Positions 8,077 through 16,910 of a stretch of 30,881 nt of DNA are shown one piece after another (within the stretch, counting starts at the first letter, position 1; every line of letters starts with the position of its first letter). Source of the stretch: DASWUD01 sp036401755 (GTDB lineage: Bacteria; Pseudomonadota; Gammaproteobacteria; Thiohalomonadales; Thiohalomonadaceae); contig DASWUD010000194.1 in the NCBI GenBank assembly GCA_036401755.1, positions 1 to 30,881 of the forward strand, given 5' to 3'. The position numbers and the translations under genes are program-made. The notes beneath the pieces were generated by a model. That model ran no database searches and was not told the DNA's origin. It saw nothing but the letters and a program-made list of their open reading frames with translations.

Positions 8077-9474
8077 GTGATCCCGCGTCTGCTGCTGGCC
8101 GCGCCGCACAAATCCTCGGGGAAGACCACCGTCACCCTGGGGCTGTGTGCCGCGCTGGCGCAGCACGGCCTGCGAATTCAGCCATTCAAGAAGGGCCCCG
8201 ACTACATCGACCCCATGTGGCTGGGTGCCGCCGCCGGACGTCCCTGTTACTCCCTCGACCCCTATGTGCAACAGGAAGAGGAGATCGTCCGAGAATTTAG
8301 CCGCCATGCGGCAGGCTGTGACCTGGCGCTGATCGAGGGGAACATGGGGCTGTTCGACAGCCTCGATGTGGAGGGACACCACAGTAACGCCACGCTGGCG
8401 GCATTACTGCGTGCACCCGTGGTCCTGGTGGTGGACGTGCGCGGCGCCACGCGCAGCATCGTGCCGCTGCTGCTTGGCTTTCAGCAATTCGATCCACGCA
8501 TTCGCATCGCCGGGGTGATCCTCAACAAGGTGGCGGGCAAGCGCCACGAACAGCGATTACGGGAGGCCATCGGCCACTATCTGGAGATCCCGGTGATCGG
8601 CGCCATCCACCGCGATGAGGCGATGGTGATCGACGAGCGACACCTGGGGCTCATCCCCAGCAATGAAGCGCAGGCGGCTGCCGCACTGCTCACGACCATT
8701 CGCAACAAGGTGGCAGCGCAGGTGGATTTGGAGGCGTTGCGGGCCATCGCGCAAAGCGCCCCGCCGCTGCCCGCGTCTGACAGCACATCACCTACCGCTG
8801 CCAAACCCGCCGATGTGCGCATCGGCATTGCCCGCGACGCCGCCTTCGGCTTCTACTATCCGGAAGATCTGGCGCGGCTGCGCCGTGCGGGTGCCGAACT
8901 GGTGCCCTTCGATACACTAACCGGCAAGGGCCTGCCCGCCGTCGATGGCCTGCTGCTTGGCGGCGGTTTTCCCGAAACGCAGATGGAGGCGCTGGAGCGC
9001 AACGTGGCGATGCGCGAGGCGATCCGCGCCGCCATCGAGGATGGCATGCCCTGTTATGCAGAGTGTGGCGGCATGATGTATCTGAGCCGCTCCATCCGCT
9101 GGAACGATCGCTGCCATGAGATGGTCGGGATCATTCCCGGCGAGACGGTGATGCACTCCCGCCCCATCGGCCGCGGTTATGTCCATTTGCGGCCGAATGG
9201 GAGCGCCCCGTGGAGCAGCGGTGACAGCCCCGCCTTCCCTGCCCACGAGTTTCATTACTCGACACTGGAAAATCTGCCCGAACAGACCCATTTTGCCTAT
9301 GAGGTGGTGCGTGGTGCCGGTATCGATGGCCGCCACGACGGCTATGTCTACAAGAACCTGCTCGCCAACTATGCCCATCTGCGCGATGTGGACGGGACAC
9401 CATGGTGCGAGCGATTTGTAGGGTTTGTGCGTAAAATCGCGGCCCAGCGCCAGAACCGGCATGCCGCGCAATGA
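8077..9474 (+). CDS. dsrN: DsrN, siroheme amidase (cobyrinate a,c-diamide synthase family)
   Basis: CbiA/CobB-type amidotransferase. In A. vinosum DsrN is held to amidate siroheme to siroamide, the prosthetic group of DsrAB. The N-terminal half has the ATP-binding segment APHKSSGKTTV (residues 9-19) and KKGPDYIDPMW (about 36-46). The C-terminal half is a class-I-like glutaminase domain with the nucleophile C330 in YAECGGMMYL and a HEFHYS motif near residue 390. Its 465 residues match full-length family members. It uses GTG directly after the previous TGA, with no clear ribosome site of its own, so translation is probably coupled. The dsr context favours siroheme over cobyrinate as the substrate, but sequence alone does not prove that. 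Confidence 0.9.
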   Translation: MIPRLLLAAPHKSSGKTTVTLGLCAALAQHGLRIQPFKKGPDYIDPMWLGAAAGRPCYSLDPYVQQEEEIVREFSRHAAGCDLALIEGNMGLFDSLDVEGHHSNATLAALLRAPVVLVVDVRGATRSIVPLLLGFQQFDPRIRIAGVILNKVAGKRHEQRLREAIGHYLEIPVIGAIHRDEAMVIDERHLGLIPSNEAQAAAALLTTIRNKVAAQVDLEALRAIAQSAPPLPASDSTSPTAAKPADVRIGIARDAAFGFYYPEDLARLRRAGAELVPFDTLTGKGLPAVDGLLLGGGFPETQMEALERNVAMREAIRAAIEDGMPCYAECGGMMYLSRSIRWNDRCHEMVGIIPGETVMHSRPIGRGYVHLRPNGSAPWSSGDSPAFPAHEFHYSTLENLPEQTHFAYEVVRGAGIDGRHDGYVYKNLLANYAHLRDVDGTPWCERFVGFVRKIAAQRQNRHAAQ

Positions 9475-9498
9475 AATTGTCCCAATGAGGTATTAACG

Positions 9499-9852
9499 AT
9501 GATCACGGTAACCCCCGAAGCCCAGAAGCAGATCCGCATCGCCGCCGAACAGAGCGGCGCCGCCAACATGGCCCTGCGCCTGGCCGCCAAAAAGAATCCC
9601 GATGGCAGCTTCGATTACGGCATGGGCTTCGACGAACCCGCGGATGAAGACCTCTCCTACCGCTTCGGCGAAATCGAGGTGATCTTTGACGCCCAATACG
9701 GGCCGATGCTCAACGGTGCCACCCTCGACTTCGTGGAGATCGAACCGGGTGAACACACCTTTATCGTGCTCAATCCCAACGACCCCCACTATGTTGCCCC
9801 CGGCAGTGATGCCGGTGGTTGCGGCTCTGGCGGTTGTGGTTGCAGCCATTGA
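9499..9852 (+). CDS. dsrR: DsrR, IscA-like (A-type) protein with cysteine-rich tail
   Basis: A-type scaffold (IscA/HesB) family protein of the dsr locus. In A. vinosum DsrR affects dsr expression after transcription and lacks the three iron-binding cysteines of IscA. Here the first IscA cysteine is also missing (the region reads AKKNPDGSFDY, about residues 31-41). However, the C-terminus ends in GGCGSGGCGCSH with C108, C113 and C115, close to the CGCG motif of true IscA. The tail may therefore bind metal; that is inference. Length 117 residues. GAGG before ATG 9499 is a reasonable ribosome site. It lies 24 bases after dsrN and is probably cotranscribed with it. Confidence 0.86.
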   Translation: MITVTPEAQKQIRIAAEQSGAANMALRLAAKKNPDGSFDYGMGFDEPADEDLSYRFGEIEVIFDAQYGPMLNGATLDFVEIEPGEHTFIVLNPNDPHYVAPGSDAGGCGSGGCGCSH

Positions 9853-9908
9853 AAGCACCCTTCGGCAGGCGAAGCGATTGATTCTCCATACGAAGGGGCG
9901 CCGTAGTC

Positions 9909-9917
9909 TGGTATAGT
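9909..9917 (+). promoter_or_regulatory. Extended -10 promoter for the two-component genes
   Basis: TG-G-TATAGT (9909-9917) matches an extended -10 element with a 5/6 TATAAT box. It lies 57 bases after the dsrR stop, and transcription would begin near 9924, shortly before the kinase start. No good -35 box is visible, which is usual for extended -10 promoters. Read-through from dsrR remains possible. Confidence 0.4.
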
Positions 9918-9939
9918 TCACAGATTACGGGTCCCTTCG

Positions 9940-11601
9940 ATGTTAAGGCCGATGTCCACACTCCTCGACGACGCTCCAAGCCAACCCAGCGCGCGCACCT
10001 CCACCGAGGCGTCCACCTCCAAGAGGTGGATGTATCAATTTAACCGCTTCCATAACCGTCGTCTGCTGCTACCCCTTACCGGCATGGCGATCAATGTCAT
10101 GTTGATTGGCCTGTGCAGCTATCTGCTCTGGCTGCAGCCGTCCCATGTCTGGCTGATCTTCGGCCTGCAATTCCTGCTCACCATGAGCGCCTTGGCGCTG
10201 ATGGGGGTGCTCATCGTGCGGGTGCGCCGCCAGCTGCTCAACCCGCTCAACCTGCTGCGCGACTGGGCTACGCGCATCCGCCATGGCGATCTGTCGGCGC
10301 GCGTGGCCCCGGAGGCGCGCATTTATCTTGGCGACCTTGTTAATGATATCAATCATTTGGGAGATTCTCTTCAGACGCTTTCGCAGAACATGGAGCAGGA
10401 GGTGCAGAAGCAGACCGTGCGCCTCGCCCAGAAGACCAACTCGCTGCAGGTGCTCTACGATGTGGCCGCCAGCCTCAATGCTTCGCGCGATCTGAAGGAC
10501 CTGCTGACCCGCTTCCTCCACACCATGCGTGACATCGTCAACGCCAAGGCGGGCACGGTGCGCCTGCTCAACAACAAAGGGCAGATGGAGCTGGTAGCGA
10601 GTATCGGCCTCGACGACGCGGTCATCGAGCAGGAGCGCTTGGTGCCGGTGCAGCGCTGCATGTGTGGCAACGCCGTCACCGAGGGCGAGGTGCTGTTCCA
10701 GCAGGATCTGCGCCCCTGCCAGCAGTTCGTCGGCCGCCCCATGCTCGACAACCCGAAACTGGAGATGATCGCCGTACCTCTGCAGTACCGGGGCAACAAC
10801 CTGGGGGTCTACAACCTGTTTGTGGAGCGCACCAACCTCGATTCGCGCGAGGAGGTGAAGGCGCTCTTCACCAGCATCGGCCGCCATCTGGGCATGGCCA
10901 TCGACAAGGCGCGTCTCGACGACGAGGCGAAGCGCCTCTCCATCATGAAAGAGCGCAATGCCCTCGCCCACGAGCTGCACGACTCGCTGGCCCAGACCCT
11001 CGCCAGCCTGCGTTTCCAGGTGAGCATGCTCGACGAGGCGATCGACCAGCAGGGGGCCGACGTTACCCACGAGGATATCCAGCAGATCAAGCAGGGGCTC
11101 GACGACGCCTACACCGAGCTGCGCGAGCTGCTCGCCCACTTCCGCGCCCCGGTCGGCACCGCCGGCTTCCTGCCGGCGCTGGAGGATCTGATCAGCAACT
11201 TCCGCAAGCAGACCGGCATGAATGTCTTTCTGCAGAAGGAGTGGGACAGCACCCGCCTCTCTGCCCACCACGAGACCCAGGTGCTGCGCATCATCCAGGA
11301 GGCGCTGGCCAACATCCGCAAACACAGTAAGGCCCACAACGTGCGTGTCATGCTGCGCAGCGACGAGGAAGACAACTACATGGCCCTCATCGAAGATGAC
11401 GGCATCGGCCTGGAGGATGTGGTGATCGAAGGCCATCCCGGCGAACACCTTGGCCTCTCCATCATGCGTGAACGCACCCGTTATCTGGGGGGCGATCTGC
11501 GTATCGAGAGCGAGGCTGGCGAAGGGACCCGCATCCAGCTCACCTTCCGCAATCCGGGTATCGGAGAGCAGAAGGAACCCCAACACTTCGCCCTGATCTG
11601 A
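9940..11601 (+). CDS. NarX-like sensor histidine kinase with GAF-type region
   Basis: Membrane histidine kinase of the NarX/HPK7 family. Two hydrophobic helices (about residues 43-65 and 69-93) are joined by only a few residues, so the periplasmic nitrate-binding domain of NarX is missing. A HAMP region follows (about 95-150), then a coiled-coil link, a GAF-like domain (about 180-325), a HisKA_3 domain with phospho-acceptor H347 in ELHDSL, and an HATPase domain to the end. The GAF part carries C240, C242 and C260 (RCMCG and RPC), which could bind a metal or cluster or sense redox state. Length 553 from ATG 9940; ATG 9952 is an alternative start. Its partner regulator begins 13 bases after the stop. 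The signal is unknown; its position next to dsrR suggests control by sulfur or redox state. Confidence 0.85.
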   Translation: MLRPMSTLLDDAPSQPSARTSTEASTSKRWMYQFNRFHNRRLLLPLTGMAINVMLIGLCSYLLWLQPSHVWLIFGLQFLLTMSALALMGVLIVRVRRQLLNPLNLLRDWATRIRHGDLSARVAPEARIYLGDLVNDINHLGDSLQTLSQNMEQEVQKQTVRLAQKTNSLQVLYDVAASLNASRDLKDLLTRFLHTMRDIVNAKAGTVRLLNNKGQMELVASIGLDDAVIEQERLVPVQRCMCGNAVTEGEVLFQQDLRPCQQFVGRPMLDNPKLEMIAVPLQYRGNNLGVYNLFVERTNLDSREEVKALFTSIGRHLGMAIDKARLDDEAKRLSIMKERNALAHELHDSLAQTLASLRFQVSMLDEAIDQQGADVTHEDIQQIKQGLDDAYTELRELLAHFRAPVGTAGFLPALEDLISNFRKQTGMNVFLQKEWDSTRLSAHHETQVLRIIQEALANIRKHSKAHNVRVMLRSDEEDNYMALIEDDGIGLEDVVIEGHPGEHLGLSIMRERTRYLGGDLRIESEAGEGTRIQLTFRNPGIGEQKEPQHFALI

Positions 11602-11614
11602 GCTGAGCCAAAGC

Positions 11615-12268
11615 ATGCGCGTACTCCTGGTCGACGACCACACCCTCTTCCGCAGCGGCCTCGAGACGCTGCTGGAGCGTCACGGCATCGAGGTGATCGG
11701 TACCGCTGGCAACGGCCGTGAAGGATTCATGATGGCGCGCGAGCTCGCTCCCGACGTGGTGCTGCTCGACATGCGCATGCCGGAGATGAGCGGACTGGAG
11801 GTGTTGAGCGGCCTGCGTGCGGTGGGCTGCCGCATGTCGATCGTGATGCTTACCACCAGTAACGAGGAGCAGGATCTGGTGGAGTGTCTGCGCAATGGCG
11901 CCAACGGCTATCTGCTCAAGGACATGGAGCCCTCCGAGCTGGTCAATGCGCTGCGTGACATCGTCAACGGCAAGACCGTGGTAGCGCCTGAATTGGCCGG
12001 TGTGCTGGCGCGCGTGGTGCAGGGTGATGTGGAAGAGCAGCCGATGGGCACCCTCTCCCCGTTCGCTGAACTCACGCCACGCGAGATGGAGATCCTCTGC
12101 CTGCTCGCCGAAGGGCAGAGCAACAAGGTGATCGCGCGCAATCTCGGCATCTCCGACGGCACCGTCAAGCTCCACGTCAAGGCGATCCTGCGCAAGCTGG
12201 ATGTCCATTCGCGCGTCGAAGCGGCGGTTCGCGCGGTAGAGGAGAATCTATGCCAGAAGTTGGGGTGA
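11615..12268 (+). CDS. NarL-family response regulator
   Basis: DNA-binding response regulator, cognate to the kinase just upstream. The receiver domain (residues 1-120) has the acidic pair D7-D8, phospho-acceptor D52 in LLDMRMPEMSG, the switch threonine in MLTTSNE and the lysine of LLKDM. The LuxR/NarL helix-turn-helix at the C-terminus includes LTPREMEILCLLAEG and NKVIARNLGISDGTVKLHV. At 217 residues it matches NarL. No broken residues were seen. Its targets cannot be read from the sequence; the dsr genes are a candidate regulon by proximity only. Confidence 0.93.
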   Translation: MRVLLVDDHTLFRSGLETLLERHGIEVIGTAGNGREGFMMARELAPDVVLLDMRMPEMSGLEVLSGLRAVGCRMSIVMLTTSNEEQDLVECLRNGANGYLLKDMEPSELVNALRDIVNGKTVVAPELAGVLARVVQGDVEEQPMGTLSPFAELTPREMEILCLLAEGQSNKVIARNLGISDGTVKLHVKAILRKLDVHSRVEAAVRAVEENLCQKLG

Positions 12269-12307
12269 TCTGTGCGCTAGTAGCGCGTAGCCATAGATCC
12301 CCTTCCC

Positions 12308-12313
12308 TATAAT
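12308..12313 (+). promoter_or_regulatory. Consensus -10 box upstream of csiV
   Basis: A perfect TATAAT lies 50 bases before the chosen csiV start. The -35 area at 12285-12290 (GCGTAG) is poor, so an activator may be needed. The in-frame ATG at 12312 lies inside this box, which argues that it is not the translation start. Confidence 0.45.
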
Positions 12314-12362
12314 GGGCCAGTCAGCTCGTAGAGACTGCCAAATCACATCGACAACACAGACC

Positions 12363-12995
12363 ATGACCCGAATCAGCCGACCGCTCCGTCTCCCGCAGCT
12401 CCTTCTCCTGTTGCTTACCTCTCTCTTCGCCTCCAGCGCTCTACAGGCTGCGCCGGCGTGGTACGAAATTGAGATCATTGTCTTCGCCCATGCGCGCGAG
12501 AGTTATCGCGATAGCGAGTACTGGAAACAGGATCTGCCTCAGCCCCAGTTCGACAGTGCACGGATCCTGACACCGCCGGGTTCGGCGGGCGGTGGCTTTC
12601 AGGCGCTGGATCCCAGCCGTTATCGCCTGCAAGGGGAGTGGAACCGCCTGCAAAACTCCAGCGAGTATCGTCCATTGCTGCACACGGCGTGGCGACAACC
12701 GGGACTCTCTCGTGAACAGGCGGTGGGGGTATTGGTGGAGTCGGGTGCGGCCTCGGCCACCCTGGGGGGCGCCAAGCCGCTGAGCGGCGTGATCAAGGTA
12801 GGGCTGTCTCGCTATCTGCATCTGGACGCCAACCTCCTCTATCGCTTGCCGCGCAAAGCCGGCGCAGAAGGTAAAGAGAACGAGGTGCCCTTCGACACCT
12901 TCCAGTTGAGTGAATCGCGCCGCATGCGCAGCAAAGAGATCCACTATCTGGATCACCCGATGTTTGGGGTGATCGCCCTCATCACCCCGCTGTAG
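12363..12995 (+). CDS. csiV: CsiV-like exported protein
   Basis: Resembles the CsiV family (peptidoglycan-associated protein, Pfam DUF2803-like), recognised by the WYEIEIIVFAH motif right after the signal peptide. In Pseudomonas and relatives such proteins bind peptidoglycan; their exact role is poorly defined. The chosen ATG 12363 is followed by a signal sequence (MTRISRPLRLPQ, then a leucine-rich core, ending SALQAA), giving 210 residues. The end of the protein (HYLDHPMFGVIALITPL) is the conserved family tail. It has its own likely promoter and converges on mtiP, leaving a gap of only 13 bases. Confidence 0.72.
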   Translation: MTRISRPLRLPQLLLLLLTSLFASSALQAAPAWYEIEIIVFAHARESYRDSEYWKQDLPQPQFDSARILTPPGSAGGGFQALDPSRYRLQGEWNRLQNSSEYRPLLHTAWRQPGLSREQAVGVLVESGAASATLGGAKPLSGVIKVGLSRYLHLDANLLYRLPRKAGAEGKENEVPFDTFQLSESRRMRSKEIHYLDHPMFGVIALITPL

Positions 12996-13008
12996 AAAAC
13001 CCCTGCGA

Positions 13009-14314
<1,306 letters not shown>

Positions 14315-14353
14315 GGTCTTTTGCCGGCCTCTTGATTGATTAATCTCACGATG

Positions 14354-14400
14354 CCATCCGATCACCATCGGATGGGCAAGGCATTGCCACCAGCCCATCC
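14354..14400 (-). promoter_or_regulatory. Competing hairpins in the nagZ-hpt gap
   Basis: Read on the minus strand, an 8-bp stem can form between 14393-14400 (GGATGGGC on that strand) and 14370-14377 (GCCCATCC). A perfect 9-bp stem can form between 14367-14375 (CCATCCGAT) and 14354-14362 (ATCGGATGG) with a 4-base loop. Both use 14370-14375, so only one can form at a time. There is no T-run before the hpt start. The layout resembles a regulatory leader, but any ligand or function is speculation. Confidence 0.4.
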
Positions 14401-14414
14401 AGCACGTGAATATT

Positions 14415-15461
14415 TTACAGATCGAGCGCCAGTGTCTGTGAAGGGGTGATCTGCTCCACGGCGGCCACTGCTTGTTGCCAGGCGGGCGAGTCGTGCAGCT
14501 CTTCCCACGTGACAGGGTGAAGTCCGTGCATGCGTGCCAGTCGCGCCTGACTCACCGGTTCCGGCAGGTGATGCAAACCTCGCAGGATCTGCCATGCCGC
14601 GGGGCGGTTGTTGCAGATCAGCACCATGTCGCAACCGGCCGAAAGCGCCGCCTCGGCGCGGGCCACGTAATCACCGGCGACGCTCGCCCCCTCCATGTTG
14701 AGGTCATCACTGAAGATCACCCCCTGGAAACCAAGCCGGTTGCGCAATATCTCCTTGAGCCAGAACGGGGAAAATCCCGCCGGCTTGGCGTCGACACGCG
14801 AGTAGATGACGTGGGCCGGCATGATGGCCGCGAGACCGTTGGGGATCAGCCGCTCATAGGGCACTACATCCTGCTGCAGAATATCCGCGAGAGGTCGATC
14901 GTCTTCGGGGATGGCCAGATGGGAGTCGGCCTCTGCATAACCGTGGCCGGGAAAATGTTTGCCGGTGGCGGCCATGCCGGCACGACGCATCCCCAGCATA
15001 TAGGCGCCGGCCAGCTCCGCCGCGGCGGCCGCTTGAGTGTGGAAGGCGCGATTGCCGATCACGCCGCTGCGACCGAGGTCGAGATCGAGCACCGGGGCGA
15101 AACTGAAATCCACCCCCACCGCGCGCAATTCGCTGGCCATCACCCAGCCGGCCTGTTCGGCCAAGTGACGAGCACGCTTCTTGTCGTGATCGTAGAGCTC
15201 CCCCAACAGCCGCACCGCCGGCAGCGCAGCAAAGCCGCTGCGAAAGCGCTGTACGCGACCACCCTCATGGTCGACCGCCACCAGCAGGTGTGGATCGCGT
15301 ACCGCATGGATCTCGTCGATGAGTGCCTTGACCTGCTGTGGCGATTGATAATTGCGGCTGAAGAGGATCACCGCCCCCACCTGGGGGTGGCACAACAGCT
15401 CGCGCTCTTCGTCATCGAGTGATGTGCCCTGCACATCGACCATTACCGGACCCAGTGACAT
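14415..15461 (-). CDS. nagZ: Beta-N-acetylhexosaminidase NagZ (GH3)
   Basis: Cytoplasmic glycoside hydrolase family 3 enzyme of peptidoglycan recycling. It removes N-acetylglucosamine from anhydromuropeptides. The family signature KHFPGHG is at residues 168-174, followed by D179-S180-H181, the general acid/base region. The candidate nucleophile is D252 in FSDDLNMEG. The 348 residues match the usual length (about 330-350), with no signal peptide, as expected. It sits 13 bases after the L,D-transpeptidase gene. Confidence 0.93.
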   Translation of the reverse strand: MSLGPVMVDVQGTSLDDEERELLCHPQVGAVILFSRNYQSPQQVKALIDEIHAVRDPHLLVAVDHEGGRVQRFRSGFAALPAVRLLGELYDHDKKRARHLAEQAGWVMASELRAVGVDFSFAPVLDLDLGRSGVIGNRAFHTQAAAAAELAGAYMLGMRRAGMAATGKHFPGHGYAEADSHLAIPEDDRPLADILQQDVVPYERLIPNGLAAIMPAHVIYSRVDAKPAGFSPFWLKEILRNRLGFQGVIFSDDLNMEGASVAGDYVARAEAALSAGCDMVLICNNRPAAWQILRGLHHLPEPVSQARLARMHGLHPVTWEELHDSPAWQQAVAAVEQITPSQTLALDL

Positions 15462-15474
15462 CGATAAGCCTCAC

Positions 15475-16014
15475 TCAGGATGAAAATTTGTTAATGGCAT
15501 CAGACAAGAGTTCCTCATGATTCGCGCGCCACTGCTCGCCAATCAGAACCGGCGTCCCCACCGGGGCACTCTCGAACAATTTAACCAGATCGGTATTGCG
15601 CATCCGGATGCAGCCGTGCGAGGCAGGGGTGCCCATCGCTTCCTCGTCGGGGGTGCCATGGATGTAGATATAGCGGCGCATGGTATCGACCTGGCCGAGG
15701 CGATTCCTGCCCGGCTCAAGCCCACTCAGCCAGAGAATGCGGGTCAGGATCCAGTCGCGGCCTGGGTTGGCTTCGCGCAGTTGTGGGGTATAGATCTCGC
15801 CGGTGAGACGGCGTCCCTTGAACACGGTATTGAGCGGCGCGCCGGCACCGATCTTGGCGCGGATCGTATGCCAGCCGCGCGGTGTCTGCTCGCTGCCGCG
15901 GCACTCACCCGCCCCTTTGGCCGCGGTCGAGACCAGCACCTCCATGACCAGGTTACCCTGCTCATAAAGGCGCAGCCGTTGTGCAGCGATGCTCACCTCA
16001 ATGAACCGCTCCAT
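15475..16014 (-). CDS. L,D-transpeptidase (YkuD family)
   Basis: YkuD-type domain with the catalytic motif SHGCIRM, C135 as nucleophile with H119 (YIHG) and H133. Such enzymes make 3-3 crosslinks or attach lipoproteins in peptidoglycan. The start chosen is ATG 16014, which overlaps the TGA of the upstream CYTH gene (TGATG); this gives 179 residues. No Sec signal peptide is visible after this start, and the longer frame to 16098 adds no hydrophobic segment either. Export is therefore unclear; it may act in the cytoplasm or use another route. The neighbour nagZ supports a cell-wall role. The exact reaction cannot be read from sequence. Confidence 0.85.
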   Translation of the reverse strand: MERFIEVSIAAQRLRLYEQGNLVMEVLVSTAAKGAGECRGSEQTPRGWHTIRAKIGAGAPLNTVFKGRRLTGEIYTPQLREANPGRDWILTRILWLSGLEPGRNRLGQVDTMRRYIYIHGTPDEEAMGTPASHGCIRMRNTDLVKLFESAPVGTPVLIGEQWRANHEELLSDAINKFSS

Positions 16015-16487
16015 CAGCGTGTCCACTCCCGGTAGGGGTGCTTGACCAGTGACACGTTGTAATAACGGGGATCGTCCGAGACCTCCTCCCCAAGCCACTC
16101 TGGAGACTCGAATGGCTCGTGTTCGTCGGCCAACTCGATCTCGGCCACCACCAGCCCGCTATTCTCCCCTTCGAAGCAATCGATCTCCCAAAGATGGGCG
16201 CCATGACGCAGGGTATACCGGGTTTTTTCGATAAGCGGTTTTTCGCACAGGGTGTCGAGCAGTTCGTTCGCCTCATCCAATGGAATGGGATATTCGTACT
16301 CCTGACGGCGCACCCCAAGGGTTGCCCCCTTGATATTGAGGTTGGCACGATCGCCTTCGATACGCACCCGCACCGATGCCTGGCGAGAGCCGATCAGGTA
16401 ACCCTGACGAAAATGCACTCCGCCGTCGGCGCTGTTGCGCCAGCGCTCGTTGCGCACCAGAAACTTTCGTTCGATCTCGACTGCCAC
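16014..16487 (-). CDS. CYTH-domain phosphatase (tripolyphosphatase type)
   Basis: CYTH (triphosphate tunnel metalloenzyme) protein of 157 residues, marked by the N-terminal ExExK motif (E4, E6, K8 in EIERKF). The compact single-domain length matches small bacterial CYTH proteins such as the Nitrosomonas tripolyphosphatase. Further charged strands expected of the tunnel are present, for example SVRVRIEGDRANLNIKG near 38-54. The start is GTG 16487. Its stop overlaps the next start (TGATG), so it heads the minus-strand cell-wall/salvage operon. Substrate could be tripolyphosphate or a nucleoside triphosphate; that is inferred from family. Confidence 0.84.
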   Translation of the reverse strand: MAVEIERKFLVRNERWRNSADGGVHFRQGYLIGSRQASVRVRIEGDRANLNIKGATLGVRRQEYEYPIPLDEANELLDTLCEKPLIEKTRYTLRHGAHLWEIDCFEGENSGLVVAEIELADEHEPFESPEWLGEEVSDDPRYYNVSLVKHPYREWTR

Positions 16488-16651
16488 GATGTCACAGTGT
16501 CGTTAATAAGGTAGGCATAGTATGACATGGGCAGCAGGTTGTGTATCCCGACGTGCTCCCCCGGAATCCCCAATGTGTTGTAGCGCGCCGAGATGGCAAA
16601 GCCTGCGATCAGTTGCCGATGCGGTGTTGGTGCGTGTAAAGAGGCTGAGTC

Positions 16652-16884
16652 AATCCCGTTCTCCTGCGCAGTGTGGAGTTCTACCAGGTGACCGCCGGTA
16701 GCGGCGTGATGTGGCTAGGCGAAGAGCGTTTTGTCATCACTGCCGGCGACACTATCGCCATTCCTACCGGCGTGGCTCATGCGGTGGAAAATAAGGGCGG
16801 CGGGCCACCGGTACTGCTCTGCTGCTGTGCGCCCCTCTATTCCCACGCGATACCGAGCTGCTGGAGGAGTTCTCCAGCAGCTGA
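16652..16884 (+). pseudogene. Broken cupin-domain gene remnant
   Basis: The 423-base space between the CYTH gene and the next minus-strand gene holds a cupin fragment. The frame with VEFYQVTAGSGVMW starts near 16673 and includes GDTIAIPTGVAHAVEN, the second cupin motif, and then CCCAPLYSH. Near 16842-16846 the frame shifts: the expected continuation DTELLEEFSSS and stop (to 16884) is in another frame, as if one base were lost. The first half of the barrel, with its HxH metal ligands, is missing and the frame is closed by a stop at 16646. This is probably a decayed gene; a sequencing error could explain the frameshift but not the missing first half. The rest of 16488-16651 shows nothing recognisable. 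Confidence 0.6.
16856..16882. other. Strong 11-bp hairpin after the unknown membrane gene
   Basis: AGCTGCTGGAG (16856-16866) and CTCCAGCAGCT (16872-16882) form a perfect 11-bp stem with a 5-base loop. It lies 28 bases beyond the stop of the minus-strand gene at 16911 and at the end of the cupin remnant. No T-run follows on either strand, so it may protect an mRNA 3' end rather than act as an intrinsic terminator. Confidence 0.5.
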
Positions 16885-16910
16885 AGTGTGGTGATTGCGG
16901 TGGCGCGGGA

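Noticed and set aside
9858..9898. Possible terminator after dsrR
   Set aside because: Only weak stems (a 5-bp stem or a 7-bp stem with a long loop) and no T-run, so it cannot be supported.
12312..12362. Upstream in-frame ATG for csiV
   Set aside because: It lies inside the TATAAT box and would put 17 residues before the signal peptide.
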